Part shown: positions 1-6,599 of the stretch, piece by piece
How the letters are laid out: each line of letters begins with the position of its first letter
How positions within the stretch are numbered: the first letter of the stretch is position 1
Origin: JAENZQ01 sp964553505
GTDB lineage: Bacteria > Bacillota > Clostridia > Peptostreptococcales > JAAYPU01
Assembly (NCBI GenBank): GCA_964553505.1
Contig: CAZKKX010000120.1
Location: 1 to 7,474 of the forward strand
Reading direction: 5' to 3'
DNA length: 7,474 bases
Notes under the pieces: generated by a model
Seen by the model: only the letters and a program-made list of their open reading frames with translations
The model's database searches: none
What the model was told of the DNA's origin: nothing
Program-made: the position numbers and the translations under genes

Positions 1-2305
1 GTGGACTCCATGTCGTAAAATCACTTGTAAATGAAACGATTTCAAAAGGATTCCCTGATTCATCTTCTACGGCATTGGCAGGTATCACAACCGTATAAGT
101 CGTATCATATAGAAGCCTTGTTGAAGGATGGATGATCAATTGATCATTTTCAATACTTTTATTACAATCAACTGCAGTATCTCCTTTCAATAACTGGATT
201 TGATCATAACCACTCCCTTCAAAAATATTTTCAGAAAAATCGACTACAATGGTACTATCCGGCGACACACCCTCTTCATCATCAGCAGGTGTAATGAATT
301 CTATAGTAGGGGCGTCCGAGTCAACTGCGTCATCTTCAAGAATTGTGATAATAGCGCTGCTGTTCTCTCCTAAGCATGCCCCTCCTGAAGGCTCGCTTAA
401 TTGTATTTCAAAGTCTCTGTTTCCTGTATGCACATTGTTATTGGCAATAGGTATGTCGACACTTTTTTGTGTTTCCGTATTTTCGAAGACAAGAATTCCT
501 GACACAGATGTATAATCGATACCCGCTTTTGCCGTTTTGTCTATCGTTTCATAGTTCACTGAAACCTGCCCATCGGATCCATTATTTCTTTCTATAGTGA
601 TTGTCACAAAACCACTGCCTTCTTCCACTGAATAAGTATCGTTAGAAAATTCAACATGACCCGGTACCCTGTCATTATCTACTATGGTGAGCTCCGCACT
701 ACTATTATCATCAGTCAAATAATTTCCGTCATTGCTAATATATATATGATAAACCCTGTCTCCGGTATCAACCTCATCATCTCTATAAACATACTCCGGC
801 AGTGAAATGGTTACTGTCTTTTCTGTTTCATTTTCTTCAAAAATGAAACCATGGGAAATATAATCATCACCGTTTTCCGTTGCTGGTATATCCGTCTTTA
901 GGCAGCATGATACCGGCATATCTGTTTCTCCAGCTCGGCTTATGGTTACATTTACACTGGTTTGTCCTTCATCTACGATGCTATCATCAGGAATAGTAAT
1001 GATCTGGTTTTCTACATATACCTTAGTTCCATAAACAAGCAGACCTTCTTTACCTACTGCAGGCATCCCATAAGCATCAATATCCCAAAGCACTTCCCCT
1101 GAAGAACTCACCGCGATTCCATCGTCTATATAAATAGCACTATCCGTGGTTACCGTAGGCGAATTGAATAAGCTATCCTCTTTAGTAAATATTTTCGTAG
1201 CTGCCCCTGTGCCAGGATCTATCGTATATAAGCCGCCTTCGCCATACTCATAATGATATCCTATTAATTCACCGTCGCTGTCGTAATCATTTATCTTTTG
1301 CCTGAAACCGGATGCGGCATAAATGGTGCCATCCGGCCCTATGGCGCACTGACCCTGATAGTGATTATCTGTAAGTTCCCATCCTGATTTCATATATCCA
1401 TTAGGTGTGAAGCAATATATATAGCTGGAATACTCCGGAAGATATTCTGTCATATATACATTACCATTTTCTGCAATAGCTATTTTTGAATAGTAATGCC
1501 TTTTAAACCCTACCATTTCTGTTATACTGTTGCCATCCTTGTCCAATGTCAGCATATAATAGCCTAATCTAGCATAAATGGTACCATTATCAGCAACTGC
1601 ACATGATCCTTTGTTTGTGAGATCTCTATCTCCATTCTGCGCGATACCTTTTGTAACGCTCCACTTTTTTCCGCCACTCTCCTTATATAAACAGGTGATA
1701 CTATAATAATCATATATACCTCCATCACCAAAATGGGCATATACTTGCGTAATTAATGGATTCCCATAATAATCTAAAGCCATATAGTTTTCTATGGACC
1801 CCCATTTGGACGAAAAGTCCTCTGTATATCTCCATTTTTCAGTACCATCCGGATTAAAGGCAATCACACCGTATATCGTTGTAACATAAATAATACCGCC
1901 TTCGCCTATGACGGGAGCTCCTCCTTGTACTTTCCAGTACCTTTCTTCTCCATCTATTTCCTTATCCAATACAGCCTCCCATTTTATTGTTCCGTTTGGA
2001 TTAAAGGCATATAATTTATTTTCATCATATGAAAAAGATTCCGTACAAATGTAGAGCACGCCATCTTCTCCTATAACCGGCTCCCCTCGTGTAAAGCCTT
2101 CTGCTGAAAATGAAAACTTAAGCTGTGGATCCTTTAGTGCCGGATACTCGGATAAACGTATTGTATTTGAGTGTGTCGGCCAATAAGCATTAGCGTCATA
2201 CGCACCGCCATGCCCACCTCCCAATTCAAATCCATATACCGCACCCGAACTCGCTAAAGTCCATATAAAACAAATAAATATAATAGTCATTAATGTTTTT
2301 TTCAT
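1..2305 (-). CDS. Secreted beta-propeller / Calx-beta / Ig-like surface protein, C-terminus outside window
   Basis: This open frame starts at 2305 and runs without a stop to the window edge, giving 768 residues. Residues 1-25 look like a signal peptide: KK, then a hydrophobic stretch (LMTIIFICFIWTLASSG), with cleavage probable near Gly25. Residues about 65-430 hold repeated propeller blades of the PQQ/WD-like type; examples are PVIGEDGVLYI, APVIGEGGIIYV, CAIGPDGTIYA and AFNPDGTEKW. Two Calx-beta domains follow, at about 432-544 and 549-659. The second is clearest, with DYTSVSGILVFE and an ITILEDD end; such domains usually bind calcium. From about 664 an SbsA-type Ig-like (Big_5) domain begins, with YTVVIPANAVEDESGNPF. 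The protein is probably exported and displayed or released, acting in adhesion or binding. No enzymatic residues were recognised, and propeller blades alone do not prove PQQ binding. Cell-wall anchoring or SLH domains may lie beyond the window. It follows the collar gene by 81 nt in the same direction. The domain calls are firm; the biological role is unknown. Confidence 0.85.
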   Translation of the reverse strand, partial: MKKTLMTIIFICFIWTLASSGAVYGFELGGGHGGAYDANAYWPTHSNTIRLSEYPALKDPQLKFSFSAEGFTRGEPVIGEDGVLYICTESFSYDENKLYAFNPNGTIKWEAVLDKEIDGEERYWKVQGGAPVIGEGGIIYVTTIYGVIAFNPDGTEKWRYTEDFSSKWGSIENYMALDYYGNPLITQVYAHFGDGGIYDYYSITCLYKESGGKKWSVTKGIAQNGDRDLTNKGSCAVADNGTIYARLGYYMLTLDKDGNSITEMVGFKRHYYSKIAIAENGNVYMTEYLPEYSSYIYCFTPNGYMKSGWELTDNHYQGQCAIGPDGTIYAASGFRQKINDYDSDGELIGYHYEYGEGGLYTIDPGTGAATKIFTKEDSLFNSPTVTTDSAIYIDDGIAVSSSGEVLWDIDAYGMPAVGKEGLLVYGTKVYVENQIITIPDDSIVDEGQTSVNVTISRAGETDMPVSCCLKTDIPATENGDDYISHGFIFEENETEKTVTISLPEYVYRDDEVDTGDRVYHIYISNDGNYLTDDNSSAELTIVDNDRVPGHVEFSNDTYSVEEGSGFVTITIERNNGSDGQVSVNYETIDKTAKAGIDYTSVSGILVFENTETQKSVDIPIANNNVHTGNRDFEIQLSEPSGGACLGENSSAIITILEDDAVDSDAPTIEFITPADDEEGVSPDSTIVVDFSENIFEGSGYDQIQLLKGDTAVDCNKSIENDQLIIHPSTRLLYDTTYTVVIPANAVEDESGNPFEIVSFTSDFTTWSP

Positions 2306-2310
2306 TTAGC

Positions 2311-2319
2311 CCTCACCTC
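2311..2319 (-). promoter_or_regulatory. Ribosome binding site of the propeller/Calx-beta gene
   Basis: On the minus strand the sequence gaggtgagg stands 5 nt before the ATG at 2305. It closely matches the anti-Shine-Dalgarno complement and fixes this start, which also places a signal peptide at the N-terminus. Confidence 0.7.
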
Positions 2320-2386
2320 ATAAATTGATTAGATTCACAACCATTGAACCATTTTATCTTAATAATACTAATAGGTTTTTCAATTT

Positions 2387-2629
2387 TTACCGCCATATCT
2401 TAGGAAACTCTCCTTCCACCGCCATACAGTAATGCATGTTTTCCGGCATACTTTTCCGAAGATCAGGCAGACTAAATTTTTGTTTGCCGTCACCGCCGAA
2501 CCGTGTACCTATCAACATATAAAGTTTAGAGTATTCTGTTATATATAAACTCTGCCCAACACAATTCAACCAACCGTCAGGCGCTTTATCATATGGAAAA
2601 AGTCTTATTTCCCCTAAAAGTACATCCAT
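2387..2629 (-). CDS. Compact phage tail collar-domain protein (microcystin-dependent / MdpB-like family)
   Basis: This 80-residue protein is almost entirely one tail collar domain. GEIRLFPYDKAPDGWLNC near the N-terminus, LYMLIGTRFGGDG in the middle and FSLPDLR at about residues 52-58 are the family signature (GEIR.F....AP.GW..C.GQ, LIGT.YGGDG, F.LPDLR). The C-terminus, MHYCMAVEGEFP, resembles the ending of short stand-alone members in Firmicutes. In phages the domain forms part of a tail fibre or collar. Bacterial stand-alone copies are annotated as tail fibre or microcystin-dependent proteins, and their role is not settled. There is no signal peptide, so export by the classical route is not indicated. 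No other phage genes are visible, which argues against a prophage here. It is transcribed with, or just before, the propeller/Calx-beta gene 81 nt downstream. The start at 2629 is supported by an excellent RBS. The family call is secure; the function is unknown. Confidence 0.85.
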   Translation of the reverse strand: MDVLLGEIRLFPYDKAPDGWLNCVGQSLYITEYSKLYMLIGTRFGGDGKQKFSLPDLRKSMPENMHYCMAVEGEFPKIWR

Positions 2630-2636
2630 TATAATA

Positions 2637-2643
2637 CCTCCTT
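2637..2643 (-). promoter_or_regulatory. Ribosome binding site of the collar-domain gene
   Basis: A perfect aaggagg on the minus strand lies 7 nt upstream of the ATG at 2629. It is near-ideal in sequence and spacing and suggests efficient translation of this small protein. Confidence 0.8.
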
Positions 2644-2661
2644 GTTCTCTATTCTTTTCTC

Positions 2662-2690
2662 ATTATATAGAATAGAATATCGTATTCGAC
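2662..2690 (-). promoter_or_regulatory. Putative promoter of the collar / Calx-beta genes with a weak -35 box
   Basis: Reading the minus strand, a consensus -10 box TATAAT occupies 2667-2662. At 17-bp spacing the -35 position (2690-2685) reads GTCGAA, a poor match to TTGACA. The start site would fall near 2655, giving a leader of about 26 nt that contains the RBS. A good -10 with a poor -35 fits activator-dependent transcription, or a sigma factor other than the housekeeping one. The spacer contains a short dyad, gaata-tcg-tattc (2675-2687). The -35 region also contains AGTCGAA (2691-2685), one mismatch from the Spo0A box TGNCGAA. The promoter call rests only on sequence pattern. Confidence 0.45.
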
Positions 2691-2699
2691 TTTTTTGTC

Positions 2700-2717
2700 C
2701 TCCACCATACGGTGGAG
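2700..2717. promoter_or_regulatory. 18-bp dyad upstream of the collar promoter, possible operator
   Basis: The sequence ctccacc-atac-ggtggag has perfect 7-bp arms around 4 nt. Its centre lies about 54 bp before the predicted start site of the collar gene, just upstream of the weak -35 box, a typical place for an activator site. Neither side carries a T-run, so it does not look like an intrinsic terminator. It lies directly beside the paired REP element, so it could instead be part of that repeat. No regulator can be assigned from sequence alone. Confidence 0.4.
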
Positions 2718-2804
2718 TAAACAAAAAGAAACGATAGGGACGGTTCTTTTTGTTACAATTGTTGAAAAGTAAACAAAAAGAACCGTCCCTATCGTTTCTT
2801 CGTT
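2716..2804. repeat. Paired, inverted REP element (BIME/MITE-like) 3' of the LuxR-type regulator
   Basis: Two REP-like copies face each other here. Positions 2726-2754 and 2772-2800 are perfect reverse complements over 29 bp, separated by a 17-nt loop (2755-2771) that contains acaattgt. Both arms carry the core found around the transposase gene: gggacggttctttttgtt at 2737-2754 and aaacaaaaagaaccgtccc at 2771-2789. The element also has a 15-bp direct repeat, agtaaacaaaaagaa, at 2716-2730 and 2768-2782. The left copy can fold on its own, since acaaaaagaa (2721-2730) pairs with ttctttttgt (2744-2753). It codes for nothing, and it matches a non-autonomous element that the RAYT in this window could act on. 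The repeat is directly visible; mobilisation is inferred. Confidence 0.85.
2726..2800 (-). terminator. Possible terminator of the LuxR-type regulator formed by the paired REP
   Basis: A transcript of the regulator would pass its stop codon (2806-2808) and, 5 nt later, enter the 29-bp inverted repeat. The distal end of the hairpin runs into ttctttttgttt on the minus strand (2730-2719), a U-rich tail. A long stem followed by U-rich sequence can stop transcription or protect a 3' end. The stem is much longer than a normal intrinsic terminator and the U-run is broken by a G, so the call is tentative. Confidence 0.4.
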
Positions 2805-2805
2805 T

Positions 2806-5800
2806 CTATATCAATTTTAATCTCTTTGCTTTTGTAACCGCCTGTACTCTGTTGCTGACTTCAAGTTTTCCGTACAAATTCAGCGTATGAGTCTTTACAG
2901 TGCTGGAAGAAATGCCTAGTTTTTTACCAATTTCCTTGTTAGACATCCCCATCGCCATACAACTGAGAACCTCTGCTTCTCTGTCCGTTATTTGGTCTTT
3001 CACTTTATCGAATGTAAATATTTTTCTGTTTTTCTCCGGTTCTTTTTCCAACACCTTTTTAGCAGTCAAATAGAAAGACAGCCTTTTGATAAACTCAGCA
3101 GCAACAGCCTCAAATCCATGATCGAGCTGACTTTCAAGATAGATCAATCCAACAAAAATATCTTTATATTTTAGTGGTAAGCAAATAATGGATATGCCTG
3201 ATTTTGTTTCAATATAGTCATCCCCGCAAAAATGACCTCCATCGGGTTTTGCATCTATGATGACTTCCTCATAAGTCCTGGCAGCATAACGAAGAATCTT
3301 CCTGGGCAAGTTTTTAACCTTCTCCATATCAATACTGTCAGAATATACTAAGGCTCCTCGACCTTTTGTCCACTTGCATTTAAGCTGTATTTTATCCGTT
3401 TCTTCAAAGAGTACTGCACCTGAATCAGCGTTTGATTCTACACAAACTATATCAAGAAAATATTTAAAAGCATCTTCCGATTCTCGTACTTCCAATTCTT
3501 TTTGCATTTTTTCTATTTTTTCATCAAATGATAATTTCTTTTTTGATAAATCAAATATATCACTGTTTGCAGCAGCAATCTCTTTTAAAGATAAGTCATC
3601 TTGTAGGTCATACAATATGCTGATTCGATGAGCTGTTTTCACTGAACCCCATTCTTTAAACAATCGATACGCATCCTGAGCATAGACTTTTGAAATTTTT
3701 ATGTGGCCACTGTAATGATTGGCTGTCAGATAGTTGCCCAGTGCTTCCAGTAACAAATTTTTATTATCTTTTGCATGTTCAATAGCCTTATCATACAACC
3801 TGGCAGCATACTGATGCTGATTCTTCAAGCTCTTATAAAACGCCTCAATCAGGAGGTGCTTTCCATTATGATTTTCAGGGCTCATTTCAGCCCATTCTTT
3901 CATTTTCTTGCGATATTTTATGAACTGTCTTCCAAAGGCAAAGGATTCTTTATTCCTCTCCTTTTCAAGACTTAATAGTAAAAAGTAAAATACAAAATCT
4001 ACCTGTAAAATATATCCCCTTACTGAATCTAAATGTCTGACACACTTTTGGGACAACTCAAAGGCCTTATCAGTCTTGCCTTCAAAATATAATCTTTGAA
4101 GCTTCAGCAAATAATAGGTCATGACCTCGTTAGTCGCTAATTTGTTTATTTCCTCATCATCTATCAATCGATTCTTTAATGGAAAATCCTGCTTTGCCAA
4201 CATATTGATATGATCCGAGAAAATTCTAATCAGTCTAAGTAAAATATCGTGGTTCATTTTCCGTCCATATTTTTGGTGTAATCTAAGAAATTCTTCTATT
4301 TGGCAAAGTGGTTCACCCATTGAATATTTCATTTCTATCATGGATGTTACTGTAAAGCCTCCATAGAAAAATTCTCCGGATTTTATCCCACAGTCAAAAG
4401 ACTTTTGTAGATAATTAAAACTCTGGTAAGCTGAATATGTCCAGTGATGAATAAATGTACCAATAATAAAATAGGTCGTACATTTAAGAGCATCATCATC
4501 AATAAATTCCAGGAGACTCAGCGAAATTTTTTCAACTTCTTTAGACTTTTTAAAATCATCTAACAAGCTGCCAAGTACTAAACTGTATGCCGCATACCCT
4601 ATGGGAGCATAAAGAGAATTGCCGTGTTTTGCCGATAGATTGCTTATTTTAAGAACGATCAAAGCAAATAGGTCTTCATCTGTCAGATTGGCTGAAGCAG
4701 CCATAATATTAAGTATTTCCAATGCATCAACGATACGTTTATCGTTGATAATAGGTGCATTTTTAATTGCTTGAAGTCTGTTACTTCTAAATAAAAACTT
4801 TCCAGACAAGATTTCTTTAACAATCTGAATCTTTACCCCTTGCCTGTTGATTTTAAATCCCAAATGCTGAAGAGCCTGAATCCCCAATTCAAGCACTTGA
4901 GAATATTTACCGATATAAGAATTCAGGATCATATACCTTTTCTTTATTTCCGATAGATCTTTCTGCTGTAAAGCATGGTCCAACATTTCTTCAAAATGTG
5001 CTTTGGAATCTTCATATAGACCACTAATGAACTGGCACTCAGCCAGTTCAAGCTTTATTTTCAAAGTGTTATCATAATCTTTTTCCCAGCACGATCTGCT
5101 TAGTAGCTCCTCACAAAATCGAAACAATTTCAGCGCATGTTCAATAGCCGCAGATTGTTTAGCTTTGATACCGGCAAAATACAAATCAACAATCAGTTGA
5201 TCTTTATTACCCTTTCTCAAAACCCTGTTTTTACATTTCAACAGATGTGCCGTAATCGTCAATAGATGGTCTTCTACATATATTCTTTCAGGATGATTCA
5301 GCAGTTTCATAGCAATATCAAAATGCAGTTGTTCTCTTCTGTCCGGATCGATTGCTTCGTAAACAATTTGATTGATGTGGTCATGGGAAAACTCAAATGA
5401 TTTTATCTTGGTTTCTTCTACAAGCTCAAAAGTCTCAGCAATCAACCCGGCTTCACATAATATTTCAAGCCTTTCTTTAATAACTTCATATTTGTTTTGG
5501 GTTGTCTTTATCAAAACATCGAAGTTGAATTTACCACCAATGCAAGCTGCTATTTCCAATAACTCTTTTGTCTCATAACCTAATTCTTGAACCCTTCTAG
5601 TGACAATATCTTTGATTCCTGCAGGTAGGTTTAAATTATCTAAGCACTCCCATCTTAATAACCATTTTTTATACTTGCAATCATAATAAATATGTCCACT
5701 TTCAATGATCATTTGAAGCATTTGATTGATATAAAGAGGATTACCTAACGTTTTTCTGTAGATGATACGTGCTAGATCATCGGAAGCATCTATCTTATGA

Positions 5801-6546
5801 GCAAAAATATCCAAAAGCATTCTCTCAATATCTTTTTGTCGGACATCTCTTAGCTTTATTTCTACTTTGTCGATATTATTAGCAAGCGCATTCAACATCA
5901 ACTGCACTTTATCTCTATACTCTTGTAAATTATCACGATAAGCTAATATTATATACAACTGAATATCGTCCAAGTCATCGTGAATCGCTTTTAAAATATC
6001 CCATGACGGTTTATCCGCCCATTGAAAATCGTCAATAAATATAGTAAGCGGATATAATTCTTTTGCTGCAATATATATTAGTTTCTGAAATGCTTTCCCC
6101 AATCTTATTTTAAGTTTTTGATAATCATGGATACTTACCTTTTTTTGTTTTCCAATGACACGTTCAAATCGAGGAGTAATATCAATAATCAAAGCACCGT
6201 CTTTTCCTAGTTCTCGAATAAGTTCTTGACTGACCCGCCTTAATTGTTCTTCATGGAGTGTCAATATATTACTTATAATGTTTTCAACGATTTGAATGAT
6301 TGCAATATAAGGTTTACTGTCTTTGTACTGTTCAAATTTGCCGTAAATACAAATAGCGTCCAGTTTTGATAGATCAGCCAAAGTCCTTTTGATCAGAGCT
6401 GTTTTCCCGACACCAATATCACCTGATATGATCGTTAATGCAGAATTTCCTTCCAACAAATTATCAAACTGCATTTTGATCGATTCAGTTTCAATGTCTC
6501 TTCCCACAATAGTATTATTCAATTTCATCCGAAAGTCTTCTTTCAT
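2806..6546 (-). CDS. Large LuxR-family transcriptional regulator: AAA ATPase, helical repeats, GAF and LuxR HTH
   Basis: This 1246-residue protein resembles the large ATP-binding LuxR (LAL/MalT-like) regulators. An AAA_16/COG3899-type ATPase fills about residues 10-300. It has Walker A GDIGVGKT at 42-49, Walker B TIFIDD ending at Asp172-Asp173, QWAD at 175-178 and a sensor-like AYRD at 202-205. Residues about 430-1000 are helix-rich and TPR-like, the usual signal or protein-binding part of such regulators. A GAF domain follows at about 1022-1160, with ICLPLKYKDIFVGLIYLES, and could bind a small ligand. The C-terminal LuxR HTH (about 1183-1246) has ITDREAEVL, GMSNKEIGKKLGISSSTVKTH and KLEVSNRVQAV. 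No kinase or receiver domain is seen, so activation would rest on ATP and ligand or partner binding. The start at 6546 is chosen for its aaggagg RBS; Met7 lacks one. It lies 53 nt after the transposase gene and upstream of the collar/surface-protein genes, which are candidate targets. The architecture is firm; signal and targets are unknown. Confidence 0.9.
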   Translation of the reverse strand: MKEDFRMKLNNTIVGRDIETESIKMQFDNLLEGNSALTIISGDIGVGKTALIKRTLADLSKLDAICIYGKFEQYKDSKPYIAIIQIVENIISNILTLHEEQLRRVSQELIRELGKDGALIIDITPRFERVIGKQKKVSIHDYQKLKIRLGKAFQKLIYIAAKELYPLTIFIDDFQWADKPSWDILKAIHDDLDDIQLYIILAYRDNLQEYRDKVQLMLNALANNIDKVEIKLRDVRQKDIERMLLDIFAHKIDASDDLARIIYRKTLGNPLYINQMLQMIIESGHIYYDCKYKKWLLRWECLDNLNLPAGIKDIVTRRVQELGYETKELLEIAACIGGKFNFDVLIKTTQNKYEVIKERLEILCEAGLIAETFELVEETKIKSFEFSHDHINQIVYEAIDPDRREQLHFDIAMKLLNHPERIYVEDHLLTITAHLLKCKNRVLRKGNKDQLIVDLYFAGIKAKQSAAIEHALKLFRFCEELLSRSCWEKDYDNTLKIKLELAECQFISGLYEDSKAHFEEMLDHALQQKDLSEIKKRYMILNSYIGKYSQVLELGIQALQHLGFKINRQGVKIQIVKEILSGKFLFRSNRLQAIKNAPIINDKRIVDALEILNIMAASANLTDEDLFALIVLKISNLSAKHGNSLYAPIGYAAYSLVLGSLLDDFKKSKEVEKISLSLLEFIDDDALKCTTYFIIGTFIHHWTYSAYQSFNYLQKSFDCGIKSGEFFYGGFTVTSMIEMKYSMGEPLCQIEEFLRLHQKYGRKMNHDILLRLIRIFSDHINMLAKQDFPLKNRLIDDEEINKLATNEVMTYYLLKLQRLYFEGKTDKAFELSQKCVRHLDSVRGYILQVDFVFYFLLLSLEKERNKESFAFGRQFIKYRKKMKEWAEMSPENHNGKHLLIEAFYKSLKNQHQYAARLYDKAIEHAKDNKNLLLEALGNYLTANHYSGHIKISKVYAQDAYRLFKEWGSVKTAHRISILYDLQDDLSLKEIAAANSDIFDLSKKKLSFDEKIEKMQKELEVRESEDAFKYFLDIVCVESNADSGAVLFEETDKIQLKCKWTKGRGALVYSDSIDMEKVKNLPRKILRYAARTYEEVIIDAKPDGGHFCGDDYIETKSGISIICLPLKYKDIFVGLIYLESQLDHGFEAVAAEFIKRLSFYLTAKKVLEKEPEKNRKIFTFDKVKDQITDREAEVLSCMAMGMSNKEIGKKLGISSSTVKTHTLNLYGKLEVSNRVQAVTKAKRLKLI

Positions 6547-6556
6547 AGCAAGTAGT

Positions 6557-6563
6557 CCTCCTT
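6557..6563 (-). promoter_or_regulatory. Ribosome binding site of the LuxR-type regulator
   Basis: The minus strand reads aaggagg 10 nt before the ATG at 6546. It lies only a few bases beyond the REP element, so translation signals survive in the short gap even though no clear promoter does. It supports this start over Met7. Confidence 0.75.
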
Positions 6564-6566
6564 ACC

Positions 6567-6599
6567 AAGAAACAAAAGGGACGGTTCTTTTTGTTTCTT
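6567..6599. repeat. REP element at the 3' end of the transposase gene
   Basis: This 33-bp palindrome has perfect 11-bp arms, aagaaacaaaa (6567-6577) and ttttgtttctt (6589-6599), around the asymmetric core gggacggttct (6578-6588). Within it, 6579-6596 is an exact inverted copy of 7457-7474 at the other side of the transposase. It starts on the base after the TGA stop codon and ends close to the RBS of the regulator. It could act as the transposase recognition site, as a weak terminator, or both. Confidence 0.8.

Noticed and set aside
249..515. Plus-strand open frame of 88 codons
   Set aside because: It lies wholly opposite the secreted Calx-beta protein, has low-complexity Ser-rich translation and no family resemblance. 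It is a shadow of the real minus-strand gene.
2353..2383. Possible separate promoter for the Calx-beta gene (TTGAAA at 2383-2378, GATAAA at 2358-2353)
   Set aside because: The spacing is 19 bp and the -10 matches only 4 of 6. In AT-rich DNA this is expected by chance, so transcription from the collar promoter is simpler.
2387..2629. Evidence for a prophage from the tail collar domain
   Set aside because: No other phage structural, lysis or integration genes are present, and stand-alone collar proteins are common in bacterial chromosomes.
2700..2717. Dyad ctccacc/ggtggag considered as an intrinsic terminator
   Set aside because: No T-run follows it on either strand; the minus-strand side continues into A-rich sequence. 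A regulatory or REP-associated role fits better.
2716..2804. CRISPR-like repeats
   Set aside because: The repeats are mostly inverted and irregular, with no regular spacers and no cas genes, so they are REP elements.
2992..5578. Several plus-strand open frames of 60-85 codons (2992-3174, 3374-3631, 3775-3975, 5372-5578)
   Set aside because: All are antisense to the LuxR-type regulator, with no recognisable domain and no convincing RBS. They are chance open frames.
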